The notes: generated by a model from the sequence alone, not told the origin. Shown: positions 7,718 to 14,568, counted from the stretch's first letter. The stretch: DNA of 16,860 bases from an uncultured Clostridia bacterium (GCA_946405115.1 CAMJGB010000015.1:1-16860); one strand, 5' to 3'. A program made the numbers and translations.

Positions 7718-8461
7718 ATGAAAGCAATTTTACTTGCAGCAGGTTATGCCACAAGATTATATCCTCTCACGAAGGATACACCTAAGTCCCTCCTGCCACT
7801 CGGCAGCCGTCTTATCATAGACTACATCATGGACTCTGTTGATCTCATCCCCGATCTTACAGAAGTAGTTCTTATTACTAACTCCAAGTTCTACCCTCAC
7901 TTCAGTAAGTGGGCTTCTGAACAGAACCGCGAAGGCAAGGCTCCCATCACTGTCCTTGATGACGGTACTACAGATGACTCCAACAAGAGAGGTGCTATCG
8001 GAGACATCATCTTCACTATCGATCAGCTTAATATTGATGACGACCTCTGCATCCTTGCAGGCGACAACATCTTCACATATTCAATGACTAACATGTATGA
8101 ATTCTTCCGCGAGAAGAACGCTCCTACTTTGATCGCCATCAACGTACCCGAGGTTGAGCAGAGAAGGAAACTTGCTGTCGCTGTCATTGATGACAACGGA
8201 CAGATTCTTGATATGGAAGAGAAGCCTCAGGAGCCCAAGAGCGAGTGGGGAATCTACGCCACATATTTCTACGGCAAGGACATCATCCCCATGTTCAAGG
8301 AATACATCGCAGAGGGCGGTTCACCCGATGCTCCGGGTAACTTCCCTTCATGGCTTTACAAGAAGATGCCGGTCTATGCATTCAAGGGCGACGGATCATG
8401 CATCGACATCGGAACAGTAGAAAACTACGAGAAGACATGCCAGGAATATGAAGGCAAGTAA
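7718..8461 (+). CDS. Sugar-phosphate nucleotidyltransferase (RmlA/LicC-like fold)
   Basis: This 247-aa enzyme transfers a nucleotidyl group to a phosphorylated sugar or related alcohol phosphate. The signature loop is AAGYATRLYPLTKDTPKSLL near residues 7-26, a recognised variant of the GxGTR loop with Ala in place of Gly. Metal-binding LAGDNIF follows near residue 107, and EEKP near 168 supplies the substrate-side lysine. The C-terminal part (GSPDAPGNFPSWLYKKMPVYAF, then CIDIGTVENY) matches single-domain thymidylyl/guanylyl-transferase-type proteins. There is no beta-helix domain. Sugar and nucleotide cannot be told from sequence. It overlaps the following carboxypeptidase gene by 14 bp, suggesting a shared cell-envelope role. 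Confidence 0.9.
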   Translation: MKAILLAAGYATRLYPLTKDTPKSLLPLGSRLIIDYIMDSVDLIPDLTEVVLITNSKFYPHFSKWASEQNREGKAPITVLDDGTTDDSNKRGAIGDIIFTIDQLNIDDDLCILAGDNIFTYSMTNMYEFFREKNAPTLIAINVPEVEQRRKLAVAVIDDNGQILDMEEKPQEPKSEWGIYATYFYGKDIIPMFKEYIAEGGSPDAPGNFPSWLYKKMPVYAFKGDGSCIDIGTVENYEKTCQEYEGK

Positions 8462-9314
8462 CAGATATCTAAGACTCATCTGCGTACTGCTTGCAGGTTC
8501 CTCTTTCTTTCTCGGAACAGCATCTTGCACCAAACCTTCAGAGGGCATCGAAGAGACTGTCATAGAGACGACAGCTGCTACTCCCACACCCTCTCCTTCA
8601 CCGACACCTACACCGTCTCCGACTCCCACTCCGGCCCCTACGCCGGTGCCTACACCTGTGCCCGAATACGTCGAACCGCAGTTCGAGGAGACATGGTACA
8701 ACGGCTTCGTTGATGCAAGATCAGTACGCGCTCAGATAGTAGATAATCCCGAAGACATCGCAGTACTCGTAAACAAGTATTATGCACTCCCGTTGGACTA
8801 TGTACCGCCGGATCTCGTCGATGCTCCTCACTCCATGAATCAGCAGATCAGAGCCGAGGCATGCGATGCTTGGATCGCGATGTACGACGCATGTGTTGAA
8901 GCTACGGGCCAGGGTCTTTTCCTTGTCTCGGGCTACAGAGACGCGAATTTACAGCAGTACCTTTTCGATCGCTCTACAAATCTTAGAGGCATCACATTCT
9001 CCGTGAGAAAGAACGCAGTTCCCGGACGCTCTGAGCACCAGCTCGGACTCGCCCTCGACATTACTCCCGAAGGTCAGTATGAGATCCTCGATGAGTTCGG
9101 CGAGACCACGACAGGAATGTGGGTCAACGAGCACTGCCACGAGTTCGGCTTCGTAAGAAGATTCCAGCAGCAGTGGGTATACGAGACAGGCTACGACATC
9201 GAAGCATGGCATTACCGCTACGTCGGTGTAGAGCTCGCTACTTACCTTTACGAGAATGACATGTCGCTCGAGGCATACTACGGATGTGAGCAGGTATTAC
9301 CGTGGGATGAATGA
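8448..9314 (+). CDS. D-alanyl-D-alanine carboxypeptidase, VanY/M15B family lipoprotein
   Basis: The 288-aa product has a basic N-terminus, a hydrophobic signal segment and a lipobox-like GTASC. It is therefore predicted to be exported and lipid-anchored, although the -3 residue is Thr rather than the more usual Leu. A Pro/Thr/Ser-rich spacer (about residues 47-72) leads to the catalytic domain. That domain has SGYRD, SEHQLGLALDI (zinc ligands H197 and D204) and EAWHYRYVG (catalytic E252, zinc ligand H255), the full metallo-D,D-carboxypeptidase set. It should trim terminal D-Ala from peptidoglycan pentapeptides outside the membrane. A vancomycin-resistance role is not implied, since no vanHAX or VanR/S genes are nearby. 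The ATG at 8448 has AGGA upstream and overlaps the nucleotidyltransferase. Confidence 0.92.
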   Translation: MKASNRYLRLICVLLAGSSFFLGTASCTKPSEGIEETVIETTAATPTPSPSPTPTPSPTPTPAPTPVPTPVPEYVEPQFEETWYNGFVDARSVRAQIVDNPEDIAVLVNKYYALPLDYVPPDLVDAPHSMNQQIRAEACDAWIAMYDACVEATGQGLFLVSGYRDANLQQYLFDRSTNLRGITFSVRKNAVPGRSEHQLGLALDITPEGQYEILDEFGETTTGMWVNEHCHEFGFVRRFQQQWVYETGYDIEAWHYRYVGVELATYLYENDMSLEAYYGCEQVLPWDE

Positions 9315-9320
9315 GCTCTA

Positions 9321-9393
9321 AGCGTTTGCTCTTGGCTTCGAACAGTGCGCTCGTCGCTTCGCTCCTCCGCAACTTGCAGAGCAGAACGCTTTT
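9321..9393 (+). terminator. Terminator-like long hairpin after the carboxypeptidase gene
   Basis: AGCGTT-TGCTCT (9321-9332) pairs with AGAGCA-G-AACGCT (9378-9390), giving 12 bp with one bulged G, and TTT follows the stem. The interior (GTCGCTTCGCTCCTCCGC) is itself semi-palindromic. The U-tract is short, so termination is plausible but not certain. The interior shares the words CGAAGCGAC, TTCGAAG and CCTCCGC with the hairpin at 436-514, hinting at a dispersed palindromic family. Confidence 0.55.
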
Positions 9394-9409
9394 CGCTCAG
9401 AACAAATTG

Positions 9410-9439
9410 TTGCATAACTGACTAGCTTGAGTTTATAAT
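9410..9439 (+). promoter_or_regulatory. Promoter of the FMN riboswitch-ribU transcript
   Basis: TTGCAT (9410-9415), an 18-bp spacer and a perfect TATAAT (9434-9439) predict a start near 9446, just before the conserved riboswitch core. Confidence 0.7.
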
Positions 9440-9445
9440 CTCAAC

Positions 9446-9595
9446 AGAATCCAAGGCGGGGTGTAAGTCCCCACCGGCGGTGTTCCTTCGATGCGATATG
9501 CTGAAGGTAAGCCCGCAACTCCCGTTAAATCTTATGACGGGACTGACGCGATGAGACTTCGCGGCCGACGGTTAAAGTCCGGATGGAAGGAGTTG
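9446..9595 (+). promoter_or_regulatory. FMN riboswitch (RFN element) controlling ribU
   Basis: The conserved RFN blocks occur in order: AAGGCGGGGTG, then TCCCCACCGGCGGT (9468-9481), TAAGCCCGC, GCGGCCGACGGT and AGTCCGGATGGAAGGAG (9576-9592). Variable arms between them pair well (CCTTC/GAAGG, TCCCG/CGGGA, CGCGA/TCGCG). P1 is not the usual CTTC/GAAG; TCC/GGA plus CAAC/GTTG is the likely closing helix. The AAGGAG at 9587-9592 is both part of the 3' closing region and the ribosome site of ribU, with only nine bases to the ATG and no terminator between. FMN binding should therefore block translation initiation. Confidence 0.95.
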
Positions 9596-9601
9596 TTTTT
9601 T

Positions 9602-10234
9602 ATGTCCGAAAGTACCAAAGATTCTTTAACACGTTCACGCGTCACCGCACGTAAGATTGCAGTAACTGCCATCTTCACTGCCATGGCGGTAGTCCTCATG
9701 TATCTGGAGTTCAGCGTTCCGTTGATGCCTCCGTTCCTGAAGTTCGATTTCTCTGAACTTCCGGTACTCATCGGATCATTCGCTTTGGGACCTATCTACG
9801 GTATAGTAATCGAGCTTTTTAAGAACCTCATCCACCTCCCCGTTACAGCCACATCAGGTATCGGTGAGCTTTCCAACTTCATCACGGGAAGCCTCTATGT
9901 CTTTGCTGCCGGTAAGTTCTATGAGAAACACAGAACAAGAAAAGGCGCGATCGTATCCATGCTCATTGCAACTGCAGTATTGGGTCTCGTAGCAGTTCCT
10001 TTCAACTACTTCATCACACTGCCTCTTTACGGTTCAGTTTTGAAGTTCCCCATCGAAGCAATCGTATCAATGAGTGCTGCAGTAAACCCCCTCATCAAGG
10101 ACAAGGTATCGCTCGTATTCTACGCATTCCTTCCCTTCAATCTTTTAAAGGGACTGATCATCGGATTCATAACATTCTGGGTATATAAGCCAATCTCGAA
10201 TCTGATTAATTCAACGTATAAAAAGACTCGATAA
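9602..10234 (+). CDS. ribU: Riboflavin ECF transporter S component RibU
   Basis: The start at 9602 (210 aa, MSESTKDSLTRSRVTARKIA) is set by AAGGAG nine bases upstream; a longer reading from 9491 would translate through the riboswitch. The protein has about six hydrophobic helices and the RibU-type pattern FLKFDFSELPVLIGSFALGP followed by ELFKNLIHLP and GELSNFITGS. RibU is the membrane substrate-binding subunit that works with the shared energy-coupling module EcfA-EcfA'-EcfT, which is not in this window. Control by an FMN riboswitch independently supports riboflavin as substrate. It is a single-gene transcript ending in a strong terminator. Confidence 0.95.
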   Translation: MSESTKDSLTRSRVTARKIAVTAIFTAMAVVLMYLEFSVPLMPPFLKFDFSELPVLIGSFALGPIYGIVIELFKNLIHLPVTATSGIGELSNFITGSLYVFAAGKFYEKHRTRKGAIVSMLIATAVLGLVAVPFNYFITLPLYGSVLKFPIEAIVSMSAAVNPLIKDKVSLVFYAFLPFNLLKGLIIGFITFWVYKPISNLINSTYKKTR

Positions 10235-10263
10235 ATTTTGTAAATCCGTTAAAATTCCCACTA

Positions 10264-10298
10264 AACTGCTGAAAGCCCAATGTTTTCAGCAGTTTTTT
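10264..10298 (+). terminator. Intrinsic terminator of ribU
   Basis: AACTGCTGAAA (10264-10274) pairs with TTTCAGCAGTT (10284-10294) around a nine-base loop and runs into six T residues (10293-10298). It begins about 30 bases after the ribU stop codon. Confidence 0.93.
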
Positions 10299-10344
10299 GT
10301 TTCAAACCCGCCAATTTTTCCCATTATTTCAAAATCGCTTGAAA

Positions 10345-10386
10345 CTCCTTTTATTCCGTCAGACAATCCTATTGGAATAAGGGAGG
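10345..10386 (+). promoter_or_regulatory. Dyad covering the ribosome site of the PD-(D/E)XK-like gene
   Basis: CTCCTTTTATTCC (10345-10357) pairs with GGAATAAGGGAG (10374-10385): seven perfect inner pairs, one G-T pair with a bulged T, then CTCC/GGAG. The 3' arm contains the GGAG of the ribosome site for the ATG at 10392. A weak promoter (TTGAAA 10339-10344, GACAAT 10362-10367) would begin transcription inside the dyad. It is therefore either an operator over a promoter or, if transcription starts further upstream, an RNA hairpin hiding the ribosome site. Confidence 0.5.
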
Positions 10387-10391
10387 AGAAT

Positions 10392-11117
10392 ATGAGAATT
10401 GAATTAAGCAATGAGTATTTATCTGCAAAGCTTGACCGCATTAACCGGATCCTCGATAAACAGCCTGCGATGTACAGACACAGGCGTAAAGACAAACAAT
10501 TTATACGATACAAACAGGACGGCAAATTTCATGAGATACATCCTGCATCTGCTAAGTATGAAGAGGCTGAGAAGCGATTCTGTTATGTCGAGAATCTTAA
10601 GAAGCTTCAAAAACAGCTTGAGACTGTTGTTCGCGTAAGAAGCAATCTCAAGATCAGAACAGATATAAAGCATACGCTCACATATGATGATTATGTGAAG
10701 CTGGTTCCTCATACTACAAAAGATGCAGATCATCCTTATTCGCATAAACAGTTTTATATGAGATCCAGATTCGAAGTCACCATGGCAGGTGTCCTGGATA
10801 GTTTGAATCTTGAGTACAAATATGAACCGACGTTCTCCATCAACGGTTATCTTGTATCTCCTGATTTTGTGGTTTACATACCCGAGTTCAACTGCTGCAT
10901 CATCATCGAATGCGAAGGCGTAACCGATGAATTAAATTACGTGAACAAGAACGGATATAAACTCGCAGAATATCTGTATTCAGATTTAATAATGGGGATG
11001 ACTCTGATCGTATTAAAGGGCACCAGAACTCATATGCCTTCACCGGAATTGATGCGCAATGAAGTCGTTTCTGCGATCAATCTTCTGGCCTCGTATTGTT
11101 TGCTTGATGAATCATGA
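10392..11117 (+). CDS. PD-(D/E)XK nuclease-fold-like protein, function unknown
   Basis: The 241-aa product has no signal or membrane segment. Residues about 25-75 form a basic region (YRHRRKDKQFIRYKQDGKFH) followed by a helix with many Lys/Glu. Residues about 120-205 look like a compact nuclease-fold core. Helix MRSRFEVTMAGVLDSLNLEYKYEP carries E128, SPDFVVYIPE carries P157-D158, strand CCIIIECEG carries E173 and E175, and a later strand is MGMTLIVL. The spacing recalls PD-(D/E)XK and Vsr-like folds, but the usual lysine after E-x is Glu here, so catalysis is uncertain. A similar order (Lys-rich N-terminal domain, RSxxE, PDF, ExxG) is known to me from uncharacterised Clostridia proteins. The start has GGGAGGAG six bases upstream. 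Its ribosome site lies in a dyad, and an ATCCAC repeat array follows the stop codon. Confidence 0.75.
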   Translation: MRIELSNEYLSAKLDRINRILDKQPAMYRHRRKDKQFIRYKQDGKFHEIHPASAKYEEAEKRFCYVENLKKLQKQLETVVRVRSNLKIRTDIKHTLTYDDYVKLVPHTTKDADHPYSHKQFYMRSRFEVTMAGVLDSLNLEYKYEPTFSINGYLVSPDFVVYIPEFNCCIIIECEGVTDELNYVNKNGYKLAEYLYSDLIMGMTLIVLKGTRTHMPSPELMRNEVVSAINLLASYCLLDES

Positions 11118-11122
11118 ATGCC

Positions 11123-11236
11123 ATCCACTTTTTCATCCACAAAAACGATTGATTATGTGGATGTTTTTGTGGATATGACCCTATATCCACTTTTTCATCC
11201 ACAAATTCGACCAATTAAGTGGATGATTATGTGGAT
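11123..11236. repeat. Array of eight ATCCAC hexamers in two 52-bp units
   Basis: ATCCAC occurs at 11123, 11135, 11185 and 11197, and its complement GTGGAT at 11157, 11169, 11219 and 11231. The spacings are 12-22-12, then 16, then 12-22-12. The two 52-bp units (11123-11174 and 11185-11236) match at 44 positions, and all eight differences fall outside the hexamers. Within unit 1, ATCCACAAAAAC (11135-11146) and GTTTTTGTGGAT (11163-11174) also form a perfect 12-bp inverted repeat. The array fills the gap between two convergent genes. Five hexamers extend to ATCCACA, close to a DnaA box. Confidence 0.9.
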
Positions 11237-11266
11237 GAGCCACTGTATATACGAACAAACCAAGAA

Positions 11267-13522
11267 TTAAGCGGCCGGAACCTCTTCGGGAACCTGTTCA
11301 ACAGGGGCTGTATCTACCGGTGCCGTTTCAATTGGTGCCGGATCGACAGGCGCCCCAGTCTCGACCGGAGCAGTCTCCGGCGCGGCTGTCTCAGCAGCAC
11401 CGCTTTCAGCGGGTGCCGAACCTTCATCCGGAGTCTCATCATAAACTCTTACAGGCTCTGTATCGATGATGTACTGAGTATAGTCTCCGTTCGGATCACC
11501 AAAGAGATATCTGAAGAAACTCGAGGACAATACACCCTGACAGTAATTAAGTCTGTTGGAAACCATCGTGCGGACAGCGTCGACATAACCTTCAGGAATC
11601 TCAACATCGGGATCAAAAGGAGTGAATGTCGCACGTGAACTTATGTAAGTTCCAAGGTCCGTTCTCCAGTCGTGACTCGCATTGAATACAAGCGGCATTG
11701 AATCGGAAAGAATATCGCGTCCGGGGAACAATCGAGAATCATAATCAATTCCATAGAGATTCAAAAGCGTAGGCAGGATATCAATCGAAGATACCGGAGA
11801 AGTGATAATGATCGGATCCATCTCCTCGAGACAACCTGACCAGATGATGATCCTGTTGTGATCTCTTTCCATTGTATTCGTAACTTCAAATCCATAGAGT
11901 TCTGACAGGTAGTGCATGTACCCTGCATCGGAATCTCTGTCCAATCCGTAAGGATAGTGATCAGCACAGATCGTGATGACTGTGTCGTTCGTTATGCCTG
12001 CAGCATCAAGTTGCTCAAGGATATATCCGACTGCGCGGTCGAGCTCGATCTGACACGCGATGTATGCACGTACTGAATCAGAATACTGACCTTCCAATGA
12101 AGCAGTCTCATCCCAGTGTGCGCGGCTCTGTGCATTTGCTCCGCGGCTGTAGTTCGAGTGTCCGCTTACAGACATGTAGTAGACGTTAAACGGCTGCTGG
12201 TTGATGTATCCCGGAACCGTCGCTTCCATAAGCTGAAGATCGGACTCCGGCCATACAGGATCTATATAAGTCTCAAGTCCGTTACCCCATCCGGTGAAGC
12301 CTTCGGAGTAACCGAGAAGGTTGTGAGTGACATTACGTGTGTAGTACTGGTAATCGTTGTTGTGGAATGCCGCACCATAGTAGCCGAGCATATTAAGCTG
12401 CTGGCCCATGGTCCAATAAGTATTGCCTCTCGTCGTCATGTGATAGAACGACACGCCGCCGTCCTGAGGAAGCAGTCCGAAGACATGTGCGAACTCGCCT
12501 CCGATCGTTCCTGCGGTCGCGGGAATATACGAATCGGGACAGTTGATTCCTCTCGTAGCGAGGCGGTAAAGGTTAGGCGTAAGAACAGGGTCGATGGCTT
12601 CTGCAGTAAACGCTTCTGCCGTGATCATGATGAGGTTCTTTCCCTCGAAAAGCCCCGTGTACTGATTGCTCATTGAAGGCTCCACCGTGGCTACATAAGC
12701 AGCAAGCGAAGCGATGGTTCCACTCTCCTCTTCAGCGATGGCTTCAAAGTCAATATCGAGCACATGAGGATACGGCGTCGGTGACGGTGTGGGAGTCGGA
12801 GTGGGAGTAGCACCCGGCACTGTCGGAGCAGGTGTGGGTGTAGGTGTTGAAGTAGGTGTGGGAAGCGCCGTAAGCGGAACTTCTACAGCCTGGAATTCAA
12901 GATCCGAATCACCCTTCATGAGGCTTCTGATATCAAGACCCAGAGCCTCAGTAAGACCGAACTTTGATGCGGCCGTATTGAAGCTGTACTCCTTGCCGTG
13001 AATCGCGGATGAAGCGGGATTTAAAGAGATCATTATCAAATTGGAAAAGAACGTAACCGGGATAATAATTGCAAGAAGACCTACCTTCCATCTGTCGAGC
13101 TTAACGGGGATGAACTTACCCATAAGAACTCTTACTATGAAGATGATCGTGGGAAGAAGGAACAAAACAATATGAACGATTCCGCTCGTGCTGAAGATCA
13201 GACTTCTGATGGTTGATGCAAATCCTGTAAGCGCATCTCCGCCTCCGAAGCAGACCGTGTTGATATCGTACAAAGTCTTAAACTGCATCCATATGAAGAA
13301 CTCAACAAGGAACGGAATTGCCACAAGAATTCGAGCGGCAATCTCGGCAATGATACGAGCTCTTCTCTTGAACACAAGAAGCAAAAGACAGATCGGAATT
13401 CCTACATAGAATGAAGTAAGAATTACTGAAGGAATGCTCGAAGCAAATCCCGATCCGAAGACCGAGAATCCGAACAGCAATTCGTAGTAAAGAAGTATCG
13501 CTATGAACTCAGCCGCGAGCAT
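11267..13522 (-). CDS. LtaS-like membrane sulfatase (lipoteichoic acid synthase family)
   Basis: This 751-aa protein has five predicted N-terminal membrane helices (within residues 1-165), then a Pro/Thr-rich spacer (about 220-250) and an extracellular sulfatase-fold domain. Metal and nucleophile motifs are MITAEAF (Glu near 302), PATAGTIGGEF (catalytic Thr near 339), SGHSNY, and CADHYPYG (Asp-His near 520). The layout is that of LtaS-type glycerophosphate transferases, which build polyanionic polymers from phosphatidylglycerol. Whether the product is lipoteichoic acid or another phosphoglycerol modification is not decidable here. Two features look atypical: the spacer between membrane and catalytic parts, and a C-terminal tail of about 50 residues rich in Pro, Glu, Thr, Ala and Val (ETAPVETGAPVDPAPIE). 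The ATG overlaps the hydrolase gene by 14 bp and lacks a clear ribosome site, so coupled translation is likely. Confidence 0.9.
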   Translation of the reverse strand: MLAAEFIAILLYYELLFGFSVFGSGFASSIPSVILTSFYVGIPICLLLLVFKRRARIIAEIAARILVAIPFLVEFFIWMQFKTLYDINTVCFGGGDALTGFASTIRSLIFSTSGIVHIVLFLLPTIIFIVRVLMGKFIPVKLDRWKVGLLAIIIPVTFFSNLIMISLNPASSAIHGKEYSFNTAASKFGLTEALGLDIRSLMKGDSDLEFQAVEVPLTALPTPTSTPTPTPAPTVPGATPTPTPTPSPTPYPHVLDIDFEAIAEEESGTIASLAAYVATVEPSMSNQYTGLFEGKNLIMITAEAFTAEAIDPVLTPNLYRLATRGINCPDSYIPATAGTIGGEFAHVFGLLPQDGGVSFYHMTTRGNTYWTMGQQLNMLGYYGAAFHNNDYQYYTRNVTHNLLGYSEGFTGWGNGLETYIDPVWPESDLQLMEATVPGYINQQPFNVYYMSVSGHSNYSRGANAQSRAHWDETASLEGQYSDSVRAYIACQIELDRAVGYILEQLDAAGITNDTVITICADHYPYGLDRDSDAGYMHYLSELYGFEVTNTMERDHNRIIIWSGCLEEMDPIIITSPVSSIDILPTLLNLYGIDYDSRLFPGRDILSDSMPLVFNASHDWRTDLGTYISSRATFTPFDPDVEIPEGYVDAVRTMVSNRLNYCQGVLSSSFFRYLFGDPNGDYTQYIIDTEPVRVYDETPDEGSAPAESGAAETAAPETAPVETGAPVDPAPIETAPVDTAPVEQVPEEVPAA

Positions 13523-14399
13523 TGGAAATAATCAGCTTCAAGGCTGTGTGTGATTCCTGCCATGCAGGATCTGAGATTGCGTATACATGCTCGGCAGAAC
13601 GGTTGCCGGAAGAGATGGCTTCGTAGAACTTTACGGGTATGCCCTCCTCCTCAAGGAATGCCTTCATTCTTACGTTAGTATCGTGAAGGAAATCTCTGTC
13701 ACCTGTTACAAGACAAGTACGCGGAAGTCCCGTGCGCTTAATGACGTCTCTTAAGTCATAAACGTAATCAGGGATATCAATATCTCCGTCTTCTGTTCCA
13801 ATAGGCTTCTTGAAGAAGTAGCCCGGAAATCTTCTGGGATCGCCGTCATAAACTCCGCAGATGGAGTTGACGGAAATAACCTCAACATCAGATCTTACGA
13901 AGACACCCATCTCGTGTCTTACGTCCTTGTTTCTAAGAACACATGCAAGAAGGACTGCGAGGAATCCGCCGGCTGAATCGCCGACTAAATGAAGCTTACG
14001 GATGCCCTTCTGCTTGTAAATAAAATCAATCGCTGCACAAAGGTCCTTCAGGATTCCTGAAAGGCTCTTCTGAGGCATGAGATGGTAATTAACATTAACA
14101 ACGGGAATCTCGGAAAAAACAGCAAGCGTCATTCCGAAATTCTTATCAAGTTCCTTGTTGCCGTAAACGAATGCGCCGCCGTGAACAAGGAAGAAAACCG
14201 TATCGCCTACGGCAGTTCCCTTAAGCTTATAGATATCGAGTTTGTGCTCGGGTATATCGGGATTCTCGTAGAGGATATCGCACTCGGCATCACAGTTAGC
14301 AGGAAACACTTCAGTGGATAATCTTAATGAATCATTTCTGATGCAATTCTGGATAAACTGTTTCCTCTGCTTCTCTGCAAGAAAGCCGTCAAAAATCAT
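13509..14399 (-). CDS. Alpha/beta hydrolase (hormone-sensitive-lipase-like esterase family)
   Basis: The 296-aa protein has the oxyanion-hole motif HGGAF (from H73), the nucleophile elbow GDSAGG (S142), an acidic residue in GDRDFLHD (D234 or D236) and His in EHVYA (H271). Together these form a full Ser-Asp-His triad of the alpha/beta-hydrolase-3 type. There is no signal peptide, so it is probably cytosolic. Esterases of this type cleave short acyl or acetyl esters; the natural substrate is unknown. The overlap with the LtaS-like gene suggests a joint transcript and possibly a role in envelope polymer or lipid metabolism, but that is inference. The ribosome site is weak (GGGG about ten bases upstream of the ATG). 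Confidence 0.92.
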   Translation of the reverse strand: MIFDGFLAEKQRKQFIQNCIRNDSLRLSTEVFPANCDAECDILYENPDIPEHKLDIYKLKGTAVGDTVFFLVHGGAFVYGNKELDKNFGMTLAVFSEIPVVNVNYHLMPQKSLSGILKDLCAAIDFIYKQKGIRKLHLVGDSAGGFLAVLLACVLRNKDVRHEMGVFVRSDVEVISVNSICGVYDGDPRRFPGYFFKKPIGTEDGDIDIPDYVYDLRDVIKRTGLPRTCLVTGDRDFLHDTNVRMKAFLEEEGIPVKFYEAISSGNRSAEHVYAISDPAWQESHTALKLIISNARG

Positions 14400-14438
14400 A
14401 TAACAAACCCCGATTTCTAATTATGCGTGCGACAACTA

Positions 14439-14444
14439 ATTATA
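14439..14444 (-). promoter_or_regulatory. -10 element of the hydrolase-sulfatase operon
   Basis: A perfect TATAAT on the minus strand (14444-14439) predicts a start near 14432 and a leader of about 33 nt. No good -35 is seen at 16-18 bp. The initial transcribed sequence TATAATTAGT is shared with the glmU and ttdA promoters. Confidence 0.55.
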
Positions 14445-14490
14445 CTTGCTTATTTTATGTAATGCGACATCAAATTCATTTGTCATTAGA

Positions 14491-14520
14491 TTGTCAAATC
14501 GGGCGAAGTCATATTATAAT
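14491..14520 (+). promoter_or_regulatory. Promoter of the ttdA-ttdB-HAD operon
   Basis: TTGTCA (14491-14496), an 18-bp spacer and a perfect TATAAT (14515-14520) predict a start near 14527. That lies downstream of a possible TTG start at 14524 and so supports the ATG at 14569. Confidence 0.72.
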
Positions 14521-14568
14521 TAGTTGGATTTCACACAGGATTATTTTTATCCGGACGGAGGTTTTTCT

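Noticed and set aside
8396..8701. Gly/Val-rich minus-strand frame near the Pro/Thr spacer
   Set aside because: It is the antisense of the TP-repeat coding DNA; the repeats explain the composition.
8448..9314. Vancomycin-resistance cluster based on the VanY-type protein
   Set aside because: No vanHAX, vanRS or ligase genes are near; M15B carboxypeptidases are common in ordinary cell-wall metabolism.
11123..11236. CRISPR array interpretation of the ATCCAC repeats
   Set aside because: The repeated unit is a hexamer with 6-16 base gaps in both orientations, with only two larger units and no cas genes. CRISPR repeats are longer and all in one orientation.
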